Positions 1 to 9,960 of a DNA stretch of 64,000 nucleotides are shown piece by piece. Under the pieces are notes generated by a model. That model did not search any database, was not told where the DNA came from, and worked only from the letters and a program-made list of their open reading frames with translations. How positions within the stretch are numbered: position 1 is the stretch's first letter; every line of letters begins with the position of its first letter. The translations under genes and the position numbers were made by a program. Origin of the DNA: Synaphobranchus kaupii (lineage: Eukaryota > Chordata > Actinopteri > Anguilliformes > Synaphobranchidae); assembly GCA_029718625.1 (NCBI GenBank), contig CM056397.1:248001-312000 (forward strand). The letters are read 5' to 3'.

Positions 1-1188
1 GATATCTCTGTGAAGGAGGTTGTGATTGTAAGGAAGAAAATTCCAATTGTTGCACAGATGGATCAAAGCGGGCTGCGAGCTCTTCTACTGATGAAATAAA
101 AAAAGTATTAAACGCGCAAGCAAGTTTTTGAGGCTCTGTTAGCAATAATCCATGTGAGAAAACGCTTATCTTGCCTTGGTTATTTTTTGTCCTTCCTCCA
201 GTTATGGTGTTCAGTGCATCCCACAGCTTTGTGGGGTGCAAAGTGGCTTCATTTATGAGTTTCTGATAATAATTAGTTTTTGCTTTCTGTAACTCGACGG
301 TACATTTATTTCTAATTGTCACAAAAGCTTGTTTATCTGTTAATAATTTAGTATGGTATTAGTTTTTCATAAGTTTTGATTTTTGTTTGAGCAGACGTAA
401 TATATTTGGTGTAATCCAAGGTAAAGATAATTGTCGAGACTTTAGTTTAGAACTTTTAGTGTATTTTTTAGTTATAGTCTTAATCTTTTCATGCATTCTC
501 ATGAGTATTTGCTCTGGGTTGTTCATCTTATTCTCCTCTTCCCAGTTAATGTTATTAATCTCGTTTTGGTACGTCTGTTTATTGGAGCCTGGTATTATTT
601 TTATAACATTCAATTTGTGTCCCTTGTGTTCAATAATATTTTTTCTAATAGCAAAGGTAAGAAAATGGTCCGATATTGTTGTTTTAATAACCCCATTTAA
701 GTTATATTTTGTCGGTTCATTGGAAAAAATGAGATCAAGAATTGTTTCACACGTACTACATACGTTGGTTCCTTTATCAATTGTTCAAGTCCAAATTTGG
801 CTGCTACATGTTTGAGTGGTGTAGCAATAGTGTAATTCCAATTTAAGTTGAAATCTCCAAGTAGTATGTATTCTTTTGTTTTTACCGATACATAATCTAT
901 TGGTGACTTGTTAGGAGGTTTATATGAAACTAAAATATCTATAGCATGCTGAGACGTTAAATAAAAAGTGATTTGTAACGTTTTGGATGGCGTGTCTGTT
1001 AGATTTTTTGTTGATGAGTACATATTTGATACATATATTGCTACTCCTCAACCCGGTCTTTACAAAATAAATTGTAATTCTCAATATAAAGAAAGGAATC
1101 CGGAATTGTTGGTGTAAGCCAAGTTTCCGAGACAGCAAAAATATCTATGCTACTTTGTGTCAGCAGCATTTTAATTTGATCAAGTTTC
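1..1188 (-). pseudogene. LINE ORF2 fragment (L2/CR1-like): APE endonuclease and linker, 3' part off the edge
   Basis: Minus-strand continuation of the LINE whose 5' half lies at 8154-9960. Reading from 1188 downwards it encodes the apurinic-type endonuclease that nicks target DNA. Visible motifs are SETWLTP followed by a Y-N-L block (about 1130-1060), LLGDFNLNW (about 865-840) and LEQLIKEPT (about 800-770), the usual endonuclease signatures of L2/CR1/Rex-type LINEs. The linker follows at 613-359, with PWITPNI and RLLKQKSKLMK, and then a stretch with LWDALN and FNTFF at about 230-100. The reverse transcriptase would start left of the window. The frame changes near 1041 and again between 697 and 613, and a stop follows at about 359, so the copy is dead. 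The junction at 1188 is the insertion point of the Gypsy element. Family is inferred from motifs only; the exact clade is uncertain. Confidence 0.8.
1184..1188. repeat. Target-site duplication GTTTC (left)
   Basis: The five bases GTTTC directly precede the outer TG of the left LTR. The same five bases follow the outer CA of the right LTR at 8149-8153. A 5-bp duplication fits Ty3/Gypsy integration and fixes the element boundaries. Confidence 0.85.
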
Positions 1189-2503
1189 TGTTCTGACCCA
1201 GACAGCTGACTGAACCCAAATACACGACTCAGACAAGAGATTGCCAATTCTCAGGTGTTTTTATTGCTTACAGGGCAGTCCTGTAGCATGGGGAGAAAGG
1301 CAAGACAGGTTAAACAGATCACACAATATTCTTGGACTGGGCAGGCTTGTTCCAGGCCGGAACTGGACTTGACAACGGACTAGACTTGTTCCAAACCGGA
1401 ACTGGACTTGACAACGGACTGGACTTGTTCCAAACTGGAACTGGACTTGACAACGGACTGGACTGGTTCCAAGCTGGAACTGGACTTGACAACGGACTGG
1501 ACTTCGTTCCTGGCCGGAACGGAACTGGACAACGGGCGGCACTTGTTCCAAGCCGGAACTGGACTTGGCAACCGGGCAACGCTCGTTCCAGACCGGAACT
1601 GGACTTGGCAGGGCTAGACTGGACTGGACTGGACTGGACACACGGTAGACAGACGGACAGACAGATGTGGGAGCGCGAAGCATCCAATAATTTAAACTTC
1701 AATAATTAGGCATTCTCCTGAAGAGTAGGGAGCGACAATTAATACAGACAGTCCGGGGTGAGGCTGCGGGGAATGAGAGAGTTAGGAGAGAGAAGGGGAG
1801 GCAATGGCAACAGACAACCGGTTAGAATGAGCAGGGGATGAGCGGGCGCGGGAGCAGAAGAGCAGGACCGTGGATCGGGATCCGGGCGTAGCAGCAGGGC
1901 AGCAGCAGTGAGCGCAACCGTAACCGTGGTAGCAGTAGCGGCAACGGCCGGATGCAAAAACAGCTGCAGTGTGGAAGAGCAGAAGCCCAGACGGCTGCAC
2001 ACACATCAGGAGGGACAACCAACTACTGCAGTTCAGGCAATAGAAGCAGACAGAGTTAGTTTGACGGAACAGGAACTATGAACAGCAGACGTGCAGTTCA
2101 ATGCTAGAGCGAACTCAGGTTTAAACAGAGCGGGAGGCGATTTAACACCAAACTAGACGGGTTACAAGAACTCAGGACAGGACCAGAAGTTTCACAGACA
2201 ACAACGTTAACGAACTGGCACAGGACAGAGAACACCGGGTGACTAAATACAACATTTAATTGCTATCAATTATGTGCCGCGTGCAAATGTATGCAGGATT
2301 GATTAGTGGATAGAAGAGTGTGGAATGCATGCGAAAGCGGGGAAGTGGGATAGGCTGAGAGGAGTGCCGTGTAACAGGGTGAAACAATTAGGAAGCTACG
2401 CCCAAACTGCAGCACGGGAAAAGACGAACCAAGGAGACACGAACATGACACAGGGAGAGAGGGAAAACACGGGAAACAGTAGGATGGGAATGCGGTCGTC
2501 ACA
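1189..2503 (-). repeat. 3' LTR of the Gypsy element (left copy)
   Basis: Matches 6794-8148 along its whole length. In plus coordinates it begins TGTTCTGACCC and ends TCGTCACA. Relative to the right copy it lacks about 27 bp in the region matching 7610-7636 and about 23 bp in the region matching 7777-7799. Both gaps are bounded by four shared bases (GGGA and AAAC). It also carries extra GGACT pentamers near 1616-1637. Promoter and polyadenylation sites were not pinned down. Confidence 0.9.
1334..1610 (-). repeat. 39-bp tandem repeat inside the 3' LTR
   Basis: About seven copies of a 39-bp unit with core GGACTTGACAACGGACTGG and TTGTTCCAAACCGGAAC. Later copies are more diverged. Because 39 is divisible by three, several frames stay open, which produces spurious ORFs with the motif GLDNGLDLFQTGT. 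The same array lies in the right LTR, so it belongs to the element and predates this insertion. Confidence 0.9.
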
Positions 2504-2520
2504 GTACCCCCCCCCCCCTA
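2504..2520 (-). other. Polypurine tract next to the 3' LTR
   Basis: Twelve consecutive C on the plus strand (2507-2518) read as a run of G on the element strand. They end two or three bases before the TGTGACGACC start of the 3' LTR. This is where plus-strand DNA priming occurs in LTR elements. The run is longer and more uniform than a usual mixed purine tract and may have drifted. Confidence 0.7.
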
Positions 2521-2538
2521 ACGAACGCCTCCTGGCGT

Positions 2539-3699
2539 TTACGGAGGCCTAAACTTTTCGGGATGTAGAGAATGGAAATCCCGTATGAGGGAGTGGTCCA
2601 GGATGAGGCCCTTATGGAGCCAGGACCGCTCCTCGGGACCGTACCCCTCCCAGTCTACTAGATACTGGAAGCCCCGACCCTTACGGCGGATGTCGATGAT
2701 GGCCCTTACCGTGTAGGCCGGGGCTGCATCAATGATCCGGGGTGGAGGTGGGACATCTGTGGGAGCACTGAGGGGGCTGGAGGCGACAGGCTTCACCTGA
2801 CTGACATGAAAGGAAGGGTTAATTTTAAGTGAGGCGGGGAGTGTGAGTTTTACCGTGACCGGGTTGATAACGCTGAGGATGGGGAAGGGACCGATGAAGC
2901 GTGGCTGCAGTTTCTTGGAGGTGGACTGCAGGGGAATGTTGGAAGTGGACAACCAGACCTGCTGATCGGGCTTGTACTGCGGGGCTGTGGTCCTATGAAG
3001 GTCCGCCAGGCGCTGGGTGCAGGAATTGGTGCGAAGGAGGGCGGTACGTGTCAGCTTCCATATGCGTCTGCATCTGAGGAGGTGGGACTTGACGGATGGG
3101 ACCGCCACCTCCTCCTGGACTGACAACAGCGGGGGTTGGTACCCCAAAGAGCACTCGAACGGCGACATCCCAGTCGCGGTGCTCTTCAGGGAATTATGGG
3201 CGTACTCAACCCATGGGAGGAATCGGCTCCAGGAGGAGGGATTGCGAGCTGACACGCACTGCAGGGCAGCTCCCAAGTCCTGGTTGGCTCTCTCTGTCTG
3301 CCCGTTGGACTGCGGATGATAACCGGAAGACAGGCTCGCGGAGGCTCCCAGGGCCGCACAAAACGACCTCCACACCTGGGAGGAGAATTGGGGCCCACGG
3401 TCTGAAACAATGTCAACGGGGATCCTGTGCAGCCTGACAACATGCAGCACCAGGAGCTCCACTGTCTCAGCCGCGGAAGGGAGCTTGGGTAGGGGAATAA
3501 AGTGGACCACCTTGGAGAACTGGTCTACGATGGTGAGGATGGCAGTGTTGCCATCTGAAGTGGGTAGACCGGTCACAATGTCAACGCCAATGTGACTCCA
3601 AGGAAGGGCCGGGACGGGGAGGGGGGCGAAGGAGACCAGTGGGCGGCTGGTGGGATGCCTTGCTCCTGGCGCACACCGTGCAGGCCGAGACGTACGCAT
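2539..3699 (-). pseudogene. pol (3' part): Gypsy integrase catalytic core and C-terminal chromodomain
   Basis: Open for 386 codons on the minus strand and stops with TAA at 2539. The integrase core catalyses joining of the cDNA to the host chromosome. Its three acidic residues are visible as D in [10 protein letters not shown] in SDRGPQF and E in [13 protein letters not shown]-like segment ([14 protein letters not shown]) follows, then a chromodomain near the C-terminus ([22 protein letters not shown]) with the aromatic residues that usually form the methyl-lysine cage. Chromodomains in such elements are thought to steer integration toward modified histones. The true frame joins the upstream integrase segment by a frameshift near 3620, so the ATG-like start at 3699 is an artefact. 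This is the best preserved part of the element. Confidence 0.92.
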
Positions 3700-4165
3700 G
3701 GGTATCCCCTTTCAGCGTGGGCCACCAAAAGCTCCTCCTCACCAGGGCAGTGGTCCTGGCGATCCCTGGGTGACAGGCCAGACGGGAGGCGTGGACCCAC
3801 TGGAGGACCTGGGAGCGGACGGGATCGGGGACAAACAGGGTTTGGTTAGGGGGACTGCGGGGATCCGGGTGGGTGGCCTGGGCGGCCTTCACGATCTGCT
3901 CGATTCTCCAGGAGACCGCAGCCACCATACAGGAAGCCGGTAAGATCGGTTCCGGGTCAGCAGGTCTGGCAATGGGGGAGAAAACTCAGGACAGGGCGTC
4001 AGGTTTAACATTACGGGACCCAGGGCGGAAAGTGACAGAAAAATTAAACCGGTTAAAAAACAGGGACCATCTGGCCTGGTGGGCATTTAGCCTCTTGGCG
4101 GATTTTAAATAAATCAGGTTATGATGGTCAGTCAATACGATGAATGGTGTACCTGCCCCCTCCAG
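3581..4165 (-). pseudogene. pol (middle): Gypsy RNase H C-terminal part and integrase zinc-binding domain
   Basis: This continues in the same frame as the segment ending at 4166. After the TAG at 4166-4168 the frame reads the rest of RNase H, with LTDHHNLIY and [14 protein letters not shown]. It then meets a second stop, TGA at 3986-3988, where related elements usually have Arg. The frame reopens from about 3985 to 3581 and encodes the integrase N-terminal HHCC zinc-binding domain: [10 protein letters not shown], then WWPTLK and CTVCARSK. The frame is lost near 3620, and the catalytic core continues in another frame. Both stops are single-base changes from sense codons by inference from family pattern. 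Confidence 0.85.
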
Positions 4166-5920
4166 CTAATGACGCCACTCTTCTAACGTGAGCTTAATCG
4201 CGAGAAGCTCCCGATCCCCGACGTCATAGTTCCGTTCAGCCGAACTGAGTCTCCAGGAGAAGTAGGCGCATGGGTGAAGCTTGCTGTCCTGGGCGGACCG
4301 CTGTGACAGGATGGCTCCTACGCCAGTGTCGGAAGCGTCAACCTCCATGACAAACTGGCGTTCTGCGTCAGGATGACAGAGGATAGGGGCCGTGGAAAAC
4401 CGGGCTTTCAGGAGATTGAATGCCTGTTGAGCCTCGGAATTCCAACGGTAGGGGATTAAAGGAGAGGTTAGTTTGGTAAGGGGAACTGCAATGGTGCTGT
4501 AATTGCGTATAAATCGTCTGTAGAAATTGGCGAACCCGAGAAACTGCTGGAGGTGCTTACGTGTGGCCGGTTGGGGCCATTCTGTCACTGCTTGGATCTT
4601 CGCGGCGTCCGCCCGGATCCTCCCCTCCTCCACTAGAAAGCCCAGGAAGGGAACGGAAGTGACGTGAAAACAGCATTTCTCCGCCTTTACGAAGAGTTGA
4701 TTCTCCAGAAGCCTCTGGAGAACCTGACGGACATGACCAATGTGTTCCTGCGGGGACTTGGAAAAAATTAAGATGTCGTCAATATACACAAAAACCGAAC
4801 GTCCTATCAAGTCGCGTAGGACGTCGTTGACCATTGCTTGGAATACTGCCGAGGCGTTAGTTAGCCCAAACGGGACCACCAGGTATTCAAAGTGGCCGAG
4901 GGGGGTGTTGAATGCCGTCTTCCATTCATCCTCCTCACGGATCCGGACCAGGTGATATGTGTTGCGGAGGTCAAGCTTAGAAAAAATGGAAGCGTTATGA
5001 AGGGGTTCAAAAGCAGAATTAATTAAGGGGAGAGGATATTTGTTACGAACAGTGACTTCATTGAGGCCCCGGTAATCAATACAAGGCCGGAGTGACCCAT
5101 CCTTCTTAGCCACGAAGAAGAACCCTGCCCCTGCTGGGGAAGAAGAGGGTCGGATGATACCGGAAGTCAGCGCATTGTGTATGTAAGTCTCCATGGCGGT
5201 CTTCTCAGGCCCCGACAGGCTGTAGAGGCGGCCGGAGGGTAGTTTAGCTCCTGCCAGCAACAATATGCAGCAGTCGTAGGGCCTGTGAGGGGGCAAAGAC
5301 ACAGCACGTGATTTACTGAAGACCTGTGAAAGATCGTGATATTGGTTAGGAACACTGGTTAAGTCTGGCTCAGGATGTTTGGATGGGACCCTCTTCCCCT
5401 CCGTTGGGGGCAGGGCCGACTGTAGGCAATTGGCTAAGCAATGGCCACTCCAGTCCTGTACCTGGCCGGAACGCCAATTAATGTGAGGGTTGTGGAGGCG
5501 TAACCAGGTTTGACCGAGGACAACTGCCGATTGCTTAGACTGAATTAAAAAGAACTTAATCTTTTCGTGGTGGTTACCCGACAACACTAGCTGGAGAGGG
5601 ACGGTGGACTGTGTGACCAGGCCCAGACTTCTGCCGTCTATAGCGAGTGCGGTGATTGGTGAGGACAGAGACTGTACCGGGATTCCGGATTCTTTGACGA
5701 AGGTCGCGTCAATGAAGTTAGCGTCGGCTCCGGAGTCGACCAGAGCGAACGACGAGGCAGTTTGGTTTCCCCAAAGGAGGGTTGCCTTGAGTTGAAAGCA
5801 GTGTTGGGCTGATAGGTCAGTGGAGATAGGGCTCGCTCGAACGCCCAGTCTTACGGGCGAGCCACGTCTTTTGGGCGAATGGGTGGTTGGTGCGGAATCT
5901 TCGTTGCCGCTCCTTGGCAT
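4166..5920 (-). pseudogene. pol (5' part): Gypsy protease, reverse transcriptase and RNase H N-terminal part
   Basis: 584 open codons. An aspartic protease is marked by DSGADANF at residues 62-69 (near 5737). The reverse transcriptase spans about residues 235-430, with [29 protein letters not shown] and the catalytic YIDD at residues 379-382. RNase H starts with [15 protein letters not shown] at about residue 528, and this part ends at the TAG at 4166-4168. The sequence after the stop continues the same domain, so a Trp codon (usual EWRHWLEG motif) has become TAG. The methionine at 5920 is not necessarily the real pol start, because related elements express Gag-Pol as a fusion or by frameshift. 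Domain order and motif quality make the assignment secure. Confidence 0.93.
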
Positions 5921-6775
5921 CGAGGGAGACTTTTGCCAACTGCATGGGTTCCTCCCCAGCAGCCACCAGAGTTGAGGCGGAGGACTTGCCTGCAGGTGAG
6001 GAAATGGGGGGATGTGTCACAGGGAACGGAGCCCTTGCCTGGCTCTTCCTTCTCTCCCGTGCCCTAACTCGGAGACGGTTGTCAAGAGAGATGGTCAAGG
6101 CTATTCAGGGAGCTGGATTCATCCCGGGTCGCCAACTGGCCCTTTAATTCTTCATTCAGAGCTTGCAAGAAGACCCCTTGGAGAGCAGCATCGTTCCATC
6201 CGGCCTCGGCCGCCAGGGTGCGGAATTGTACTGTACTACACTGTGACTGCCCTGACGCATCTGCAGGAGGCGTTGGGTAGCGTCACGCCAACAAACCAGA
6301 TGATCGAACACGCGATGCATCTCGGTGGTGAAGGAGGGAAAGTGGAAGCAGGCGGGCGACTGGCTTTCCCACTGCGTCGTAGCCCACTCCCAGGCGCCCC
6401 CTCCCAAACTGCTCATGATAAATGCAATCTTGCGTGAATCAGTGGAGAAAGAGGTAGGTTGGATTCTGAACACGATATCACATTGGAGGAGGAACTTCCG
6501 ACATTTCCCTAGCTCCCCTCGGTAGATCTCAGGATGTTGCACCCGAGGCTCCCTGCCAGCAGAGGGCGCCGGCGCTTCGGGCTGCAGCTCAGGACCGGGG
6601 GGAGCTGGGACACTCTGGATCCTCGGAAGAGTTGGATGGGCGATAACAGGCTCAGCTGGTCCGCGAGGGTTTTCAGAGCCTCCACGGTGTCGTCCATGCG
6701 GCAGTTCATCTGATCGTTCGCCGTAGCCTGGCAGGCGAAGGCGTGACGGATCTGCTCTAAGTCGGCTGGGTCCAT
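5817..6775 (-). pseudogene. gag: Gypsy gag, frameshifted, no CCHC knuckle seen
   Basis: The start is the ATG at 6775-6773, encoding MDPADLEQIRHAF, the usual beginning of this fish Gypsy Gag group and only 18 bp inside the 5' LTR. The capsid-like region follows after a frameshift near 6650: YRGELGKCRKFLLQC, AFIMSSLGGGAWEWA and LLQMRQGSHSVVQY, matching the retrotransposon Gag fold. A second shift near 6228 moves to a third frame that runs to 5817, with SLDNRLRVRARERR and [19 protein letters not shown]. In relatives the latter motif is followed by a CCHC zinc knuckle. Here no Cys-rich motif appears in any frame, which suggests a small deletion. Gag would form the particle that packages the RNA. 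Confidence 0.82.
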
Positions 6776-6793
6776 CTTTAGGCCAGTTCGTTC
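6776..6793 (-). other. Leader between 5' LTR and gag, putative primer-binding site region
   Basis: Only 18 bp separate the CA end of the 5' LTR (6794) from the gag ATG. On the element strand this reads GAACGAACTGGCCTAAAG. A tRNA primer-binding site normally sits here, but the sequence does not start with the familiar TGG that pairs with a tRNA CCA end. Either the site begins a few bases in, or priming is unusual. Confidence 0.5.
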
Positions 6794-8148
6794 TGTTATG
6801 ACCCAGACAACTGACTGAACCCAAATGCACGACTCAGACAAGAGATTGACAATTCTCAGGTGTTTTTATTGCTTACAGGGCAGTCCTGTAGCAGGGGGAG
6901 AAAGGCAAGACAGGTTAAACAGATCACACAATATTCTTGGACTGGGCAGGCTTGTTCCAGGCCGGAACTGGACTTGACAACGGACTAGACTTGTTCCAAA
7001 CCGGAACTGGACTTGACAACGGACTGGACTTGTTCCAAACCAGAACTGGACTTGACAACGGACTGGATTGGTTCCAAGCCGGAACTGGACTTAACAACGG
7101 ACTGGACTTCATTCCTGGCCGGAACGGGACTGGACAACGGGCGGCACTTGTTCCAAGCCGGAACTGGACTTGGCAAGCGGGCAACGCTCGTTCCAGACCG
7201 GAACTGGACTTGGCAGGCCTAGACTGGACTGGACACACGGTAGACAGACGGACAGACAGATGTGGGAGCGCGAAGCATCCAATAATTTAAACTTCAATAA
7301 TTAGGCATTCTCCTGAAGAGTAGGGAGCGACAATTAATACAGACAGTCCGGGGTGAGGCTGCGGGGAATGAGAGAGTTAGGAGAGAGAAGGGGAGGCAAT
7401 GGCAACAGACAACCGGTTAGAATGAGCAGGGGATGAGCGGGCGCGGGAGCGGAAGAGCAGGACCGTGGATCGGGATCTGGGCGTAGCAGCAGGGCAGCAG
7501 CAGTGAGCGCAACCGTAACCGTGGTAGCAGTAGCGGCAACGGCCGGATGCAGGAACAGCTGCAGTGTGGAAGATCAGAAGCCCAGACGGCTGCACACACA
7601 TCAGGAGGGAGGCTGTAGACCGCAACACAGGCAGGGACAACCAACTACTGTAGTTCAGGCAATAGAAGCAGACAGAGTTAGTTTGACGGAACAGGAACTA
7701 TGAACAGCAGACGTGCTGTTCAAGGCTAGAGCGAACTCAGGTTTAAACAGAGCGGGAAGCGATTTAACACCAAACCCGCAAAGACTCAGGAATTAAACTA
7801 GACGGGTTACAAGAACTCAGGACAGGACCAGAAGTTTCACAGACAACAACGTTAACGAACTGGCACAGGACAGAGAACACCGGGTGACTAAATACAACAT
7901 TTAATTGCTATCAATTATGTGCCGTGTGCGAATGTATGCAGGATTGATTAGCGGATAGAAGAGTGTGGAATGCATGCGAGAGCGGGGAAGTCGGATAGGC
8001 TGAGAGGAGTGGCATGTAAAAGGGTGAAACAATTAGGAAGCTACGCCCAAACTGCAGCACGGGAAAAGACAAACCAAGGAGAGATGAACATGACACAGGG
8101 GGAGATGGAAAACACGGGAAACAGTAGGAAGGGAATGCGGTCGTCACA
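6794..8148 (-). repeat. 5' LTR of the Gypsy element (right copy)
   Basis: 1,355 bp, matching 1189-2503. On the plus strand it starts TGTTATGACCC and ends TCGTCACA. It keeps two segments (near 7610-7636 and 7777-7799) that are deleted from the other LTR. It should contain the promoter driving minus-strand transcription, but no TATA box was assigned with confidence. Confidence 0.9.
6939..7215 (-). repeat. 39-bp tandem repeat inside the 5' LTR
   Basis: Same roughly seven-copy array as at 1334-1610, at the same LTR position. Copy number is equal and unit order is conserved, so it was duplicated with the LTR rather than expanding afterwards. The GGACT pentamer run just after it is shorter here than in the left LTR. 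Confidence 0.88.
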
Positions 8149-8153
8149 GTTTC
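8149..8153. repeat. Target-site duplication GTTTC (right)
   Basis: Directly follows the TCACA end of the right LTR and equals 1184-1188. Removing 1189-8153 restores continuous LINE ORF2 reading across the junction. Confidence 0.85.
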
Positions 8154-8389
8154 GATATTAAGCTACAGACATTAAGATGACATATTTTTAGTCCTTTAGC
8201 ATTTCCAAGATGACTCACTGTTTTGGGGGTCTTCCAGTTTTGTTTATTTCTCTTATTTCTATTTCTCAATGCCTTGACAGGGCTGGAACCCCCGGCTATA
8301 AGAACGTCGCCAACAGGGGGGACAGTAGGCCGAGGCAACACACACGGAAGAGGAATGATTTCCGGTGAGGGAGTGTGGGATGTAAACAG
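8154..8389 (-). pseudogene. LINE ORF2, 5' end (start of APE endonuclease)
   Basis: Minus-strand reading from about 8341 to 8154 ends with GLKICHLNVCSLISKL, the conserved first motif of L2/CR1-type endonucleases (N of LNVxSL is part of the metal site). The Gypsy insertion interrupts the domain directly after it, and the next part resumes at 1188 with DQIKMLL. Basic residues upstream (RNRNKRNKQNWK) are common before this motif. It follows ORF1, whose TGA is at 8390-8392. The true ORF2 start is not clear because no well-placed ATG was chosen with confidence. Confidence 0.75.
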
Positions 8390-9585
8390 TCAGTCCCGTG
8401 GATAGTTCTGAACAGCGTGTTGCAAATTAGCAGCTAACATTCGGCTACCCTGCCTGTTGGGGTGGACTCCATCATATCTAAAAAAGGAGAATTTGTTCCA
8501 AACCAAATAGAAATTGTCAATAAAACCTATGTTGTTCGCTCTGCAAGCGGACTGGAGCCAGGTGTTAAGGCTGAGGGTTCGACTGAAGCGTGCCGCTCCC
8601 CTCAGCGTGGGCAGGGGGCCAGAAATAAAAACCGACTTTCCACAGCTATTTAAAAACTTAAAAAGGTTGTTAAAATCCTTTTTTGTCAGCTCAGACTGCT
8701 GACGAGCTATATCATTTGATCCCACATGGAATCCCTGATTATGGAAGACGGGAGTGATGGCATCAGACCCGATAGCTTGATAAGGACCGTAGCCCCGGGG
8801 AAGCAGTGTGTGGCTGCGTTAAAAAAGCGGAGGTTCCTGGTTATGGAATCTCCCACTATTAAAGTGGTCGGGGAGAAGAAGGGACGAGGAGATGAAAAAC
8901 CCGTAGCGTGTGTCCGGGCAAGTGGGAGTTGTGGCGAGGCAGCGACAACAGCCCCGGGTGGAGGGTTCATCACCGGTTCAGGGCAGGAAAGACCTTCAGA
9001 GCGTCTGAGCACTGCCTCCTTCAGGATCCTTCGCCAGGAAGCGGAGGTCAGCGCCTTGGATAAGGGCCGCTGATCTGGTCGCACAGTGGAGCGGTGAGCC
9101 ACTCAAGTGCCGCCAGGCTCCAGTAGTGGAAAAGCTGCAGTGTTAGGAGGTGCCGGAGCATCTGCTGGGCAGGTCGGAGCGTCGTCATCCAGGACCGCAA
9201 ACTGGTTTGAGCAGTTTAGGCGGGGCGGTGAGGCGGCCCCGTTTGAGCCTCTCCTGCGATCACGGACCACCACTTCAGTCCAGGGCGACTGGTGGTTCGG
9301 AGTCGAGCAGGAAGAAGGCCGTGGCTGAGAGGAGGGGTCCCATGGAATTGTATCCTGCAAGGCTGCGCCGAGAGAGGCAATCGTCTTGGACTGCCCAAGA
9401 GCCACGTCCATAAAACTGGACAAAAGCGCATTTTTTCTTTTTAATTCATCCGAGAGCCGTCGGATGTCCTCCTCCAGGTCAGTAATTGTTTTGTTCGCTT
9501 TATTTAATAGTAGTTCGTCCTCACCAGTCATGGTTGACATGGTGAAACTTGCGCTTGAACCGAAAAAGCTGTTGAACACTTGCAC
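8390..9585 (-). pseudogene. LINE ORF1: coiled coil plus SGNH esterase domain
   Basis: ORF1 of the LINE on the minus strand. The N-terminal part (9585-9106) has a heptad-rich region (NKANKTITDLEEDIRRLSD and on), compatible with a coiled coil, then a Pro/Ser-rich linker. An in-frame TGA at 9103-9105 interrupts it. The frame continues to about 8725 and carries LIVGDSITRNL, the block I GDS motif of an SGNH/GDSL hydrolase. After a frameshift near 8725-8735 the last part has VGSNDIA, SGPLPTLRG and FFRYDGVHPNRQGSRM, the later blocks with the catalytic Asp and His (DGVHPN), and ends with TGA at 8390-8392. Esterase-type ORF1 proteins are known in fish L2 and CR1 elements, where they are thought to help RNP or membrane interactions. 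This copy is inactive. A start at the ATG of MSTMTGEDELL (near 9540) is also possible. Confidence 0.82.
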
Positions 9586-9960
9586 TACGGTGATCTCATA
9601 TACTTAATAGGTCGAAGGGTAAAAAATAAAAAATATTTATAAATAAAATAATAAAAAACTAGAATCGTAGGCTACTAAAAATAATAAAAGTATAAAATGC
9701 TAAAATAATAGGACAATAAAATAATAAGACGATAACAATGATAAAATAATGATAAAATGCCAAAATCGAGCCGACTATTTTCAAACTCCAAGCTCTGTCC
9801 CGCGCAAACTGTCAGCAGACTCTGACAGGAAACAGGAAGTTAATTGGTTTGCAGTGAATTGCAGCGGATTCACACCTCTGCGGTCAGTTTTCCATCCAAG
9901 TAAGCAAGGGAAAATGCCAAATGCTTATTTGTACAACGTTTTAAAAATATATTATTGTTT
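9586..9960 (-). mobile_element. Probable LINE 5' untranslated region and edge
   Basis: AT-rich sequence upstream of ORF1 with many AATAA and ATAAAATG repeats (9625-9765), followed by more mixed sequence up to about 9900. Its position makes it the likely 5' UTR of the LINE. The outer boundary was not found and no target duplication could be tested, because the 3' end is outside the window. Confidence 0.35.

Larger units (their letters stand above)
1189..8148 (-). mobile_element. Full-length Ty3/Gypsy chromovirus, degenerate, inserted in a LINE
   Basis: A 6,960-bp LTR retrotransposon transcribed on the minus strand. Order in its own direction: 5' LTR (8148-6794), 18-bp leader, gag (6775-5817), pol as protease, reverse transcriptase, RNase H, integrase and chromodomain (5920-2539), a G-rich polypurine tract (2518-2507) and 3' LTR (2503-1189). 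LTRs start TGTGACGACC and end in ACA, and a 5-bp duplication GTTTC flanks the element. The integrase before a C-terminal chromodomain identifies a Gypsy chromovirus of the type frequent in fish. The reading frames carry two in-frame stops (4166-4168, 3986-3988) and frameshifts near 6650, 6228 and 3620, so this copy cannot make its proteins. The LTRs have diverged by substitutions and several indels (1,315 versus 1,355 bp), so the insertion is not recent. Confidence 0.93.

Noticed and set aside
1332..1709. ORFs in the LTR with GLDNGLDLFQTGT motifs
   Set aside because: By-product of the 39-bp tandem repeat.
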